The notes beneath the pieces are model-generated. The model was given only the letters and a program-made list of their open reading frames with translations, did not search any database and was not told the origin of the DNA. Of a DNA stretch of 64,000 nt, positions 1 to 7,356 are shown piece by piece; the stretch's first letter is position 1, and each line of letters begins with the position of its first letter. The DNA is taken from positions 2,542,001 through 2,606,000 of the forward strand of contig NZ_CP194331.1 of NCBI RefSeq assembly GCF_051257895.1, written 5' to 3'. This DNA comes from Gallionella straubiae. Its GTDB lineage: Bacteria; Pseudomonadota; Gammaproteobacteria; Burkholderiales; Gallionellaceae. A program made the translations under genes and the position numbers.

Positions 1-34
1 GGGCCTGTTCGGCGCTGAGTGAGGCTATTTTCAT
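1..34 (-). CDS. 5' end of an unidentified protein (partial)
   Basis: Only the first 11 codons are in the window (M-K-I-A-S-L-S-A-E-Q-A). The ATG overlaps the stop codon of the DUF2249 gene in an ATGA arrangement, which is the main reason to believe in it: translational coupling in a hemerythrin-DUF2249 operon. The function cannot be read from 11 residues. Confidence 0.55.
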   Translation of the reverse strand, partial: MKIASLSAEQA

Positions 35-246
35 GCGGTGCGGGTAATCAGGATCTTGAAGTCGCCGTTCCCGAGTGCGGTGGCTTGCCATGTGTAACCG
101 GCATCGCGCAGCATTTCGTAGAGCGGAAAGGGTTCGCGGTGAATCAGCACTAGCAGGGTCTCGTTGGCGGAAAGCGTTTGCAGTGCGCGGGCGATGTTCT
201 CGAAAGGCTCAGGCGGAGGCAGCCCGCGTACGTCAAGTTCCGGCAT
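31..246 (-). CDS. DUF2249 domain protein (TusA-like fold)
   Basis: The 71-residue protein opens with the LDVRGLPPPEPF-type motif typical of DUF2249, a small TusA-like domain. In this family the N-terminal D-x-R-G-L-x-P-P-E-P replaces the Cys-Pro of sulfur carriers. Such domains commonly occur next to hemerythrin-like proteins in loci for nitric oxide, denitrification or iron-sulfur stress. Here the gene lies 5 bp downstream of a hemerythrin gene and overlaps the start of the next gene, so the three form one minus-strand operon. The exact biochemical role of the family is not settled; a redox or NO-related role is inferred from context only. Confidence 0.8.
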   Translation of the reverse strand: MPELDVRGLPPPEPFENIARALQTLSANETLLVLIHREPFPLYEMLRDAGYTWQATALGNGDFKILITRTA

Positions 247-251
247 TATGG

Positions 252-683
252 TCAGGCAGCCTGCATGCGGCCGAAGAGGGCCTCCCGCTCATTTGCCAGA
301 ATCTGATCCATGATCGGATAGAGAATATTCTCTTCCTTGTTGTTGTGCTGCTGCATCACCATCAGCAGGGTTTCCGAAAGGCCGGAATATTCCTGTCCCT
401 CCTTGCGCTCTACCGCCGCGCCCATCTGCTTGAGGAGTTCCTTGATCTGCGCGTGCTCCATGAGCATGATATGCACCGGGCCGGAAGGGCCGCCGGAAGA
501 CGATAGCGCCGGGAAGAGCACCTCTTCTTCCATGCGGAAATGCCGCGCCATGTCATCGCGGAAGGCATTGAAGGCGGCTGTGGCATCATCCCAGTCGTCG
601 GTGAGGGCAGCCGTTTCGGCAACGGCGAACTCGCCGTCACAGGCTTTATGGTCGGCGGTCATGAATTCCGCAATGGTTGTCAT
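252..683 (-). CDS. hemerythrin HHE domain protein
   Basis: This 143-residue cytosolic protein is a single hemerythrin-like four-helix bundle. The expected di-iron ligands are visible: His12, His48 with the following glutamates (HFRMEEEVLFP), His77 in MEHAQ, and His113 with Glu117 in QQHNNKEENILYP. Family members bind O2 or NO or act in di-iron repair (YtfE type). The start is supported by an AAAGGAG Shine-Dalgarno sequence. It is the first gene of its operon, downstream of a good promoter with a palindrome at the transcription start, so expression is probably repressible. Which gas or stress it serves is not shown by sequence. Confidence 0.9.
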   Translation of the reverse strand: MTTIAEFMTADHKACDGEFAVAETAALTDDWDDATAAFNAFRDDMARHFRMEEEVLFPALSSSGGPSGPVHIMLMEHAQIKELLKQMGAAVERKEGQEYSGLSETLLMVMQQHNNKEENILYPIMDQILANEREALFGRMQAA

Positions 684-700
684 GTCAGACTCCTTTTAAT

Positions 701-753
701 AATAGTCGAGTATTACTGTCGCCTATTATAACAATAAAACACCTGCCGTCGAC
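701..753 (-). promoter_or_regulatory. promoter and operator-like palindrome for the hemerythrin operon
   Basis: On the minus strand a perfect TATAAT (730-725) follows a TCGACG -35-like hexamer (about 752-747) with a 16 bp spacer. Just downstream, over the expected transcription start, lies AATAGTCGAGTATT (701-714), a 14 bp palindrome with one mismatched pair. Its position fits a repressor site. The AT-flanked TCGA core recalls sites of Rrf2-type regulators such as NsrR or IscR, but the regulator assignment is only a guess. Confidence 0.5.
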
Positions 754-756
754 ACC

Positions 757-2160
757 TCATCTAGAGCTGGAAATCAGGCCGGCGCAGCGCACGCCGCTCA
801 GCACTGCGCCTTCCAGCGTGGCCGGGTAGTCTCCGGCGGTGTAGTCACCCGCCAGCAGCAGGCCGGGCAGGGCGGTCTGCGGCGGTGGGCGCTGCAGACT
901 GGGCACGCAGGCGAAGGTGGCGCGTTTTTCGGCAATGACCCTGAACCATTCCGGCGTTTCCCCGATGTCGAATTCCTCGCGCAACTCCGCGATCACCTTC
1001 TGCGCCAGTTGTTCCTGGGGCAGTTCCTGATGGATGCCTTCCGCGCTGATCACGGCGGCGAGCAGGCCGTGCTGCCCGGCGATCCGGCCCTTGTCGAACA
1101 GCCACTGGCTGAAGCGCTGGTGCAGGCCGATCATCGGGTGAGGCAGGGCGACATGCGCCGGATAGCGCAGATAGACGGTATAGATCGGCTGGTGCTCCAG
1201 GCCTTCGATCTGCGCCACGGCGCTTTCGAGCCCCGCGAGCGGACGCAGCAGTTTTGCGGCAACTAGGGGCGGCGCTGCGCAGACCACGTGGCTGAACCGC
1301 TCCATCCCTTGCGCGGTGGCGAGTTCGATGCCATTTCCATGGGGAACGATCGCCTCCACGCCGCAGGAGGTAAGCACCCTGCCGCCGTGCCGTTCGACAT
1401 AGCCTGCGGCGCGCTGTGGAAACAGCGCGCTGAAATCGACGCGCGGCAGCAGCATGTCGCTGTCGCTGCGTTTCCGGTTCAACGCGTCGCGCAGCACATT
1501 GAGCAGCACCTGTGCGGAAGCCTTGCGGATCGGCGTGTTCAGCGCGGCGATGCACAGCGGCTCCCAGAGTTTGAAGGTCAGGTCGGCGTCTTGGCCGTGC
1601 CGCGCGAGCAGCTCGGTCACCGTGGTGTCGTTGCCCTCTCCCCCAACCCCTCTCCCGTGAACGGGAGAGGGGAGCCTGAAGTTCATGCGGCGCAGCGCGA
1701 GCATGAAGCGTGCGGCTTTCAGGCGTTCGCTCAGCGACAGTCCTTGCGCGCCCAGCAGCGCGGTCATCAGGTGCAGCGGCGCGGGCAGGCGCGGCGCGCG
1801 CAAGGAAAATTCGCCGTGCAGGTCGAGCTGCAGCGGCAGGCGCAGGAAGTCCCGCTCGATGTCGCCGCCGACCAGTTCGATCAGGCGCAGGGTCTCGCGG
1901 TAGCAGCCGAGCAGTAGATGCTGGCCGTTGTCCAGTTGGGTATCTTGGTGCAACACGCCGCGCGCGCGCCCGCCGAGTTGCCTCGCGCTCTCGAATACGG
2001 TGACGGGAATGCCGCGCGCCGCGAGCGTTACCGCGGCCGCCATCCCGGCGTAGCCGCCGCCAATGATGGCCGGGTTAAGAAATTGCTTTTCACGATTGCT
2101 CCCTCTCCCGCTTGCGGGAGAGGGTTGGGGAGAGGGTATGCCTTTCAGTTCTTCAGCCAT
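757..2160 (-). CDS. hpnE: hydroxysqualene dehydroxylase HpnE (with two in-frame repeat insertions)
   Basis: This FAD-dependent amine-oxidase-type flavoprotein would reduce hydroxysqualene to squalene, the last step of the HpnCDE route. The dinucleotide-binding signature IIGGGYAGMAAAV is at residues 32-44, followed by VFESARQLGGRARG. The C-terminus has LLLAGDYTAGDYPATLEGAVLSG, the usual FAD-contacting end. The start overlaps the end of hpnD by 16 bp. Residues 7-20 and a stretch of about 14 residues near position 165 are translations of GC-rich palindromic repeats (PSPASGRG and PSPVHGRG). They are not part of the family fold and lengthen the protein to 467 residues. The reading frame is intact, so the enzyme may still work. 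Confidence 0.9.
   Translation of the reverse strand: MAEELKGIPSPQPSPASGRGSNREKQFLNPAIIGGGYAGMAAAVTLAARGIPVTVFESARQLGGRARGVLHQDTQLDNGQHLLLGCYRETLRLIELVGGDIERDFLRLPLQLDLHGEFSLRAPRLPAPLHLMTALLGAQGLSLSERLKAARFMLALRRMNFRLPSPVHGRGVGGEGNDTTVTELLARHGQDADLTFKLWEPLCIAALNTPIRKASAQVLLNVLRDALNRKRSDSDMLLPRVDFSALFPQRAAGYVERHGGRVLTSCGVEAIVPHGNGIELATAQGMERFSHVVCAAPPLVAAKLLRPLAGLESAVAQIEGLEHQPIYTVYLRYPAHVALPHPMIGLHQRFSQWLFDKGRIAGQHGLLAAVISAEGIHQELPQEQLAQKVIAELREEFDIGETPEWFRVIAEKRATFACVPSLQRPPPQTALPGLLLAGDYTAGDYPATLEGAVLSGVRCAGLISSSR
1634..1672. repeat. CCCTCTCCC-type palindromic repeat inside hpnE (copy B)
   Basis: A 12 bp perfect stem (CCCCTCTCCCGT at 1647-1658, ACGGGAGAGGGG at 1661-1672) with a 2-base loop is preceded by CCCTCTCCCCCAA. 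It is the same family as the copy at 2101-2136 but in the opposite orientation. It lies in frame within hpnE and encodes PSPVHGRGVGGEG. A degenerate third copy is intergenic at 59013-59055. Confidence 0.85.
2101..2136. repeat. CCCTCTCCC-type palindromic repeat at the hpnE N-terminus (copy A)
   Basis: CCCTCTCCCGC (2101-2111) and GCGGGAGAGGG (2114-2124) form an 11 bp perfect stem with a TT loop, followed by TTGGGGAGAGGG. The element sits between the hpnE start codon and the codons for the FAD-binding motif, and is translated as PSPQPSPASGRG. Confidence 0.85.
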
Positions 2161-2978
2161 GCCTTGAAGGCGAGCCAGAGCTTATAGCCGGGGCCGAGCG
2201 AAACCCGCTCGCGCAGGACATGGCAGCCGCTTGCGACGACCTCGTCCAGCGTGGCGCGATAGATCGCCGCCATGATGAGGCCGGTGCGCTGCGCCTTGCG
2301 GTCTGCCGCAGGGAGGTGCTCGAGCGCCTGCCGGTAGTAGCGCTGCGCGCGCTCGACCTGGAAGGCCATCAGTTTGTGGAAGTTCTCCGTCTCGCGCGCG
2401 TTGAGGATGTCCGCCGCCGCCACGCCGAACTGTTGCAGCTCGTCCATCGGCAAATAGATGCGGTTGCGCCGCGCATCCTCGCCGACGTCGCGGATGATGT
2501 TGGTGAGCTGGAACGCGATGCCGAGGTCGTGCGCGTATTTCAGCGTCTGGCGGTCACGGTAGCCGAAGATTTCCGCCGAGAGCAGGCCGACCACCGATGC
2601 GACGCGGTAGCAATACAGTTGCAGCGACTTGAAATCCGGGTAGCGCGGCAGGTCGATGTCCATCTCCATGCCGTCGATGATCTCCAGCAGGAGCTCCTGC
2701 GCGAGGTTGAATTGCCGCACCACCGGAACCAGCGCCTGACAGACGGGATGCTGCGGGTGGCCCGCGTAGATTTCCGCCACCTCGCCGCGCCACCAGTTGA
2801 GCGTGGCGCGCGCGACATTGATGTCCGAGCATTCGTCTACGACATCGTCCACCTCGCGGCAGAAGGCATACAGCGCGGTAATGGCGCGGCGCTTGTGCGG
2901 CGGCAGGAACAGGAAGCTGTAGTAGAAGCTGGAGCCGCTCTTCGCGGCCTTGTCCTGGCAGTACTGATCGGGGGTCAT
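2145..2978 (-). CDS. hpnD: presqualene diphosphate synthase HpnD
   Basis: The protein (277 residues) is a trans-isoprenyl diphosphate synthase of the squalene/phytoene synthase family. It condenses two farnesyl diphosphates to presqualene diphosphate. The two Mg-binding motifs are visible: VDDVVDE around residues 43-49 and NIIRDVGEDARRNRIYLP in the second half. It lies between hpnC and hpnE in the order usual for hopanoid producers. The hpnC stop codon is 1 bp before its start, and its own end overlaps hpnE, so the three genes are clearly co-translated. Confidence 0.93.
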   Translation of the reverse strand: MTPDQYCQDKAAKSGSSFYYSFLFLPPHKRRAITALYAFCREVDDVVDECSDINVARATLNWWRGEVAEIYAGHPQHPVCQALVPVVRQFNLAQELLLEIIDGMEMDIDLPRYPDFKSLQLYCYRVASVVGLLSAEIFGYRDRQTLKYAHDLGIAFQLTNIIRDVGEDARRNRIYLPMDELQQFGVAAADILNARETENFHKLMAFQVERAQRYYRQALEHLPAADRKAQRTGLIMAAIYRATLDEVVASGCHVLRERVSLGPGYKLWLAFKAWLKN

Positions 2979-2979
2979 A

Positions 2980-3798
2980 TCAGAAGATAAACGGTGCGCT
3001 TTTCATCGCCATGATAAACCAGTCGTGCGGGCGCAGCACCGGGCGGCGGCGGAACATGTCGAAGCGCACACCTTTCAGCTTGTCGAGGATGCGCAGCCCA
3101 CCCGCGATGATCATGCGCATCTCCATGCCGATGCGTCCGGTGAGGATGCTGCCGAGCGGCGCGCCCGAGATCATCATCGCGCGCGCACGCCTCGCCTGGA
3201 AATACATCAGCTCGCGCCAGGCGTCGTCGACGATGCCCTGCGCGATCTGCTCCTCGGTGATGCCGCACTTCGCCATCTCGTCCTGCGGCAGGTAGATGCG
3301 CCCGATGGCGTAATCCTTCGCGACGTCCTGCCAGAAGTTGATCAGTTGCAGGCTGGTGCAGATGGCATCCGAATACTTGATGTTGACCGGCGTGGCTTCC
3401 CCGTAGAGGTGCAGCAGCAGCAGGCCGACCGGGTTGGCCGAGCGGCGGCAGTAGTCGAGCAGCTCGTCGAAGTTCGCATAGCGCTTCTTCACCACGTCCT
3501 GCGAGAAGGCGTCGAGCAGGTCGTAGAACGGTTGAATCGGCAGCGCGTGTTCCTTGATCACTGCGGCGAGGTTCTGGAACAGCGGCGTGATGGGCGTCTC
3601 GCCCTCATCGATGCGCGCGAGTTCGGTGCGGAAGGCGTCGAGCTGCGCGAGCCGCTCCTCATCCGGCAGCTCGCCCTCGTCGGCGATGTCGTCCGCCGCG
3701 CGCGCGAAATGGTAGATCGCCGCCACCGGCTTGCGCAGCCGCCTGGGCATCAGGATGGATGCGACGGGAAAATTCTCGTAATGCTCGACGGACGACAT
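2980..3798 (-). CDS. hpnC: hydroxysqualene synthase HpnC
   Basis: This 272-residue squalene/phytoene-synthase paralogue converts presqualene diphosphate to hydroxysqualene. Its two aspartate motifs are RAADDIADE near residue 35 and NFWQDVAKDYAIGRIYLP in the second half. The start at 3798 (MSSVEHYENFPVAS) was chosen because it gives normal family length and overlaps the prmB stop as TGATG. The reading frame stays open further upstream, but that is a shadow of prmB. With hpnD and hpnE it makes squalene for hopanoid synthesis; the cyclase (shc) is not in the window. Confidence 0.92.
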   Translation of the reverse strand: MSSVEHYENFPVASILMPRRLRKPVAAIYHFARAADDIADEGELPDEERLAQLDAFRTELARIDEGETPITPLFQNLAAVIKEHALPIQPFYDLLDAFSQDVVKKRYANFDELLDYCRRSANPVGLLLLHLYGEATPVNIKYSDAICTSLQLINFWQDVAKDYAIGRIYLPQDEMAKCGITEEQIAQGIVDDAWRELMYFQARRARAMMISGAPLGSILTGRIGMEMRMIIAGGLRILDKLKGVRFDMFRRRPVLRPHDWFIMAMKSAPFIF

Positions 3799-4700
3799 CA
3801 GAGCAGGTCGTTCTTGTGCAGCATGAACACAAACTGGTCGCCTGCGCTGACGTCCAGCCAGGTGAACGGCAGGTCCGGGTAGGCGGCTTCGAGCGCTTCG
3901 CGGTTGTGGCCGATCTCGACCACGAGGATGCCGTTTTCGCTGAGGTGCCCGGCGGCCTGTTCGAGGATGATGCGCGCCGCATCCAGCCCGTCCTGGCCGC
4001 TGCCGAGCGCGAGCTTGGGCTCGTGCAGGTATTCCTGCGGCAGCGTGGCTACCGACGGGGCATCCACATAGGGCGGGTTGCTGATGATGAGGTCGTACTG
4101 CCTGCCGTTGAGTTTGGCGAACAGGTCGGATTCGACGAGGTGCACGCGGTCCTGCAGGCCGTAGTCGGCGACGTTGCGTTCGGCGACGGCCAGCGCGGCC
4201 GGCGACAGGTCTACCGCGTCGACGCTGGCATAGGGGAAGGCATGCGCGGCGAGGATGGCGAGGCAGCCGCTGCCGGTGCACAGGTCCAGCACGCTGCCGA
4301 TTTCTTCCGGCTCGGTGATCCACGGCGCGAGCTGTTCGAGCAGCAGTTCGGCGATGAAGGAGCGCGGCACGATGACGCGTTCATCCACGTAGAAGCTGAA
4401 GTCGCCGAGGAAGGCCTCGTGCGTCAGATAGGCGGCCGGCACGCGCTGCTCGACGCGCTGCTGGATGATGTTCAGCACCTCGGCACGCTCCATGTCGGTC
4501 AGGCGCGCATCGAGAAACGGATCGAGCCGGTCCGGTGGCAGGTGCAGCGTGTGCAGGATCAGGTAGGCGGCCTCGTCGTAGGCGTTGCTGCTGCCGTGCC
4601 CGAAGAACAGCTTGGCCTGGTTGAAGCGGCTCACCGCGAAGCGCAGGAAGTCGCGCACCGTATGAAGATTTTGCGTCGCGCCGGAAAAATAGTTGCTCAT
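3798..4700 (-). CDS. prmB: ribosomal protein L3 N5-glutamine methyltransferase PrmB
   Basis: This SAM-dependent methyltransferase (300 residues) modifies a glutamine of ribosomal protein uL3. Motif I (DLCTGSGCLA) is at about residues 139-148 and the glutamine-binding NPPY motif at 208-211, as in HemK/PrmC-type enzymes. The start MSNYFSGATQN is preferred over an upstream in-frame ATG because GGAGGCGACTG provides a ribosome binding site directly before it. That site lies inside the poly-glycine codons of the preceding small gene, whose TGA overlaps this ATG. Confidence 0.9.
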   Translation of the reverse strand: MSNYFSGATQNLHTVRDFLRFAVSRFNQAKLFFGHGSSNAYDEAAYLILHTLHLPPDRLDPFLDARLTDMERAEVLNIIQQRVEQRVPAAYLTHEAFLGDFSFYVDERVIVPRSFIAELLLEQLAPWITEPEEIGSVLDLCTGSGCLAILAAHAFPYASVDAVDLSPAALAVAERNVADYGLQDRVHLVESDLFAKLNGRQYDLIISNPPYVDAPSVATLPQEYLHEPKLALGSGQDGLDAARIILEQAAGHLSENGILVVEIGHNREALEAAYPDLPFTWLDVSAGDQFVFMLHKNDLL

Positions 4701-4828
4701 CAGTCGCCTCCGCCTCCGCCCCCACCGCCGTCGCGGTTGTCGTGGGGAGACTTGCGCCGGTTCGCCCAGGCGATGGAAGCGATCCACAGCAGCGCGACAG
4801 CAAGCAGGATCAGGATGAGATATTTCAT
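4700..4828 (-). CDS. small membrane peptide with poly-glycine tail
   Basis: A 42-codon frame links dapE and prmB. Its ATG overlaps the dapE stop (ATGA) and its TGA overlaps the prmB ATG (TGATG). The product has one hydrophobic segment (residues 3-22, LILILLAVALLWIASIAWA), then a basic stretch NRRKSPHDNRD and eight consecutive glycines ending in Asp. The double overlap and the clean transmembrane segment argue for real translation. The glycine codons (GGAGGCGGAGGC) double as the Shine-Dalgarno sequence of prmB. I do not recognise a family; a role as a coupling leader or a small inner-membrane protein is inference. Confidence 0.65.
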   Translation of the reverse strand: MKYLILILLAVALLWIASIAWANRRKSPHDNRDGGGGGGGGD

Positions 4829-5955
4829 TCGGTAAGCAGTTTATGCAGGGTGAGGTAATAGATTTCAGAAAGCGCGTCGAGGTCGGCCACCGCCACGCAT
4901 TCGTTGATCTTGTGGATGGTCGCGTTGAGCGGGCCGAGTTCGATCACCTGCGGGCAGATGTCGGCGATGAAGCGCCCGTCGGAAGTGCCACCGCTGGTGG
5001 AAAGCCTGGCATCGATCCCCTGCACCTGTTTGATCGCGGCAGCGGCCGCATCGACCAGGTTGCCGCGCGGCGTGAGGTAGGGTTTGGCTGACAGTTCCCA
5101 GCGCAGCTCGTATTCCAGGCCGTGTTTGTCGAGGATCGCGTGCACCCTGCTCTTCAGGCCCTCCACCGTGCTCGCGGTGGAGAAGCGGAAGTTGAACAGG
5201 ATGTCCATCGTGCCGGGCACTACGTTGGTCGCACCCGTGCCGCCGCGGATGTTGGAGACCTGCCAGGAGGTCGGCGGAAAGTATTCGTTGCCCTCGTCCC
5301 ACACCGTCGCGGCCAGTTCGGCGATCGCGGGCGCGGCGAGGTGGATGGGGTTTTTGACCAGGTGCGGATAGGCGATATGGCCCTGTACGCCCTTGACGGT
5401 GAGCGCGCCGGACAGCGAGCCGCGCCGCCCGTTCTTGATGGTGTCGCCCGAAGTTTTTTCCGAGGTCGGTTCGCCGACGATGCAGTAATCGATCGGCTCG
5501 TTGCGTTCCCGCAACGCCTCGACCACGCGCACCGTGCCGTCCACCGCCACGCCCTCCTCATCCGAAGTCAGCAGCACGGCGATGGAGCCGCGATGCTGCG
5601 GATGGGCGGCGACAAATTTTTCGATCGCGGTGACGAACGACGCCAGCGGCCCCTTCATGTCGGACGCGCCGCGCCCGTACAGCATGCCGTCGCGCACCTC
5701 CGGTGTGAACGGGTCGCTGTCCCAGCGCTCCACCGGCCCGGCCGGTACCACGTCGGTATGACCGGCGAAGCACACCAGCGGCCCGGCATCGCCGCGCCGC
5801 GCCCAGAGGTTATCCACCTCGCCGCAGCGCATTTTCTCGAGCCTGAAGCCGAGCGGCGCGAGGCGCGCACCGACGATGTCGATGCAGCCGTCATCCAGCG
5901 GCGTGAGGGAGCGGCGCGCGATGAGCTGTTGGGCGAGTTGCAGGGTTTCAGACAT
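4825..5955 (-). CDS. dapE: succinyl-diaminopimelate desuccinylase DapE
   Basis: This zinc M20 peptidase-family enzyme hydrolyses N-succinyl-LL-diaminopimelate to LL-DAP and succinate in lysine and peptidoglycan synthesis. Visible active-site elements are His66 in CFAGHTDVVPAG, Asp99 in YGRGASDMKG and Glu133/134 in TSDEEG. The distal SGGTSDGRF motif is also present. The length of 376 residues is normal. No clear Shine-Dalgarno sequence precedes the ATG. It follows pilU by 23 bp and shares the minus-strand cluster with dapD and dapC, so three steps of the succinylase branch are together. Confidence 0.95.
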   Translation of the reverse strand: MSETLQLAQQLIARRSLTPLDDGCIDIVGARLAPLGFRLEKMRCGEVDNLWARRGDAGPLVCFAGHTDVVPAGPVERWDSDPFTPEVRDGMLYGRGASDMKGPLASFVTAIEKFVAAHPQHRGSIAVLLTSDEEGVAVDGTVRVVEALRERNEPIDYCIVGEPTSEKTSGDTIKNGRRGSLSGALTVKGVQGHIAYPHLVKNPIHLAAPAIAELAATVWDEGNEYFPPTSWQVSNIRGGTGATNVVPGTMDILFNFRFSTASTVEGLKSRVHAILDKHGLEYELRWELSAKPYLTPRGNLVDAAAAAIKQVQGIDARLSTSGGTSDGRFIADICPQVIELGPLNATIHKINECVAVADLDALSEIYYLTLHKLLTE

Positions 5956-5978
5956 GAGATGAACGGCTGTGCGCCAGT

Positions 5979-7148
5979 TTATTTATTTTCATCCAGGTTG
6001 AGTTTGATGCCGCCGAAATCGGCCTGCGGCTTCGGTTTCGGCGCTTCCTGCTCCTGGCTGAATACCGGAACCTTCATGGTGTTGGTGCGCTCCGAGAAGT
6101 CGATCAGCGTGGAGAGGTTGCTCGCGGAGTCGGCGTTGCGCAGCGCCTCCTCCTTGGTGATCTGGCCGGTCTTGAACAGCTTGTAGAGCGCCTGCTCGAA
6201 GGTCTGCGAACCCGCGGAAACGCTCTTCTCGATGGCGTCGCGGATTTTTTCGATCTCGTCGTTCTTGATCAGGTCGGCGATCAGCGAGGTGTTGAGCAGG
6301 ATTTCCACGGCGGGCATCTGCTTGCCCTGCACGTTGCGCACCAGGCGCTGCGAGACGACCGCGCGCAGGCACATCGACAGGTCGGACAGCACGCTCTGGC
6401 GCGAGTCGTAGGGGAAGAAATTCACGATGCGGTTCAGCGCGTGGTAGCTGTTGTTGGCGTGCAGCGTGGTCAGGCACAGGTGGCCGGTCTGCGCGAAGAT
6501 CAGTGCCTGCCGCAGCGTCTCGCGGTCGCGCACCTCGCCGATCATCAGCACGTCCGGCGCCTCGCGCATGCCGCTGGACAGCGCATTGTCGTAGCTGAGG
6601 GTGTCGGTGCCGATCTCGCGCTGGTTCACGATGGATTTGCCGTGCCCGAAGATGTATTCGACCGGGTCCTCGATGGTCAGGATATGGCCGCTCCTGGTGG
6701 TGTTGCGGTGTTCGATCATTGCGGCAAGGGTGGTGGACTTGCCGGAACCAGTTGCGCCGACCACCAGCACCAGGCCGCGCTTTTCCATGATCAGCTCTTT
6801 CAGTACGGTGGGCAGGTGCAGGGTTTCCACATTGTCGATCTTGCCCTTGACGTGGCGGATCACGATGGCCATATCACCGCGCTGGCGGAAGACGTTGACG
6901 CGGAAGTTGCCGAGGCCGTCATAGCGGAACGAGAAGTTCATCTCCATCTTCGCTTCGAACTCGGCGATCTGCTTCGGCGACATCATCTCGTAGGCGATGC
7001 GCTTGATGATCTCGGCGTCCAGGTTTTGCGCATTGACCGGCATCGCGATGCCCTCGATCTTGATGTTGACCGGCGCGCCCACCGAGAAGAACAGGTCTGA
7101 GGCCTGCTTGTCGACGGCCAGTTGCAGCAATGGTGTAACGATCATCAT
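5979..7148 (-). CDS. pilU: type IV pilus retraction ATPase PilU
   Basis: This is a PilT/PilU-type secretion ATPase of 389 residues. The Walker A motif GATGSGKSTT is at about residues 131-140, the Asp box in LTIEDPVEYIF, the Walker B region in VLMIGEVRDRETL, and the His box in TGHLCLTTLHANN. The long C-terminal extension after the core (EKSVSAGSQTFEQAL onward, with a Pro/Lys-rich end) favours PilU over PilT. The tandem ATGATG start is preceded by AAGGAGCGC. No pilT partner is present here. The position between dapD and dapE is unusual for a pilus gene. Confidence 0.88.
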   Translation of the reverse strand: MMIVTPLLQLAVDKQASDLFFSVGAPVNIKIEGIAMPVNAQNLDAEIIKRIAYEMMSPKQIAEFEAKMEMNFSFRYDGLGNFRVNVFRQRGDMAIVIRHVKGKIDNVETLHLPTVLKELIMEKRGLVLVVGATGSGKSTTLAAMIEHRNTTRSGHILTIEDPVEYIFGHGKSIVNQREIGTDTLSYDNALSSGMREAPDVLMIGEVRDRETLRQALIFAQTGHLCLTTLHANNSYHALNRIVNFFPYDSRQSVLSDLSMCLRAVVSQRLVRNVQGKQMPAVEILLNTSLIADLIKNDEIEKIRDAIEKSVSAGSQTFEQALYKLFKTGQITKEEALRNADSASNLSTLIDFSERTNTMKVPVFSQEQEAPKPKPQADFGGIKLNLDENK

Positions 7149-7269
7149 GCGCTCCTTAAAACCAAAATTGCGTTGCCATACTGCGTTGTGCTCCCAAAAT
7201 CTTGCTTGCATATTGCCACATATGCGGCGCTGCGATTTTGGTCGCACGCCTTGTCTGGCTTATAACCGG

Positions 7270-7302
7270 CCACTTGGCCACCGTTTTGTGTTGGCCTAGT
7301 GG
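7270..7302. other. stem-loop in the dapD-pilU gap
   Basis: CCACTTGGCCA (7270-7280) pairs with TGGCCTAGTGG (7292-7302), an 11 bp stem with one mismatch and an 11-base loop. It lies downstream of dapD and upstream of pilU. No T-run follows, so it is not a standard intrinsic terminator. Confidence 0.45.
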
Positions 7303-7356
7303 AATGGCTAGTAGTTCACCAGAAATTTTGACTTTCAGGAGCGCCTGAACAGATTG

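Noticed and set aside
2112..2990. Long plus-strand open frame opposite hpnD
   Set aside because: It is antisense to a clear HpnD, has an arginine/valine-rich composition typical of GC-rich shadow frames, and has no ribosome binding site or family resemblance.
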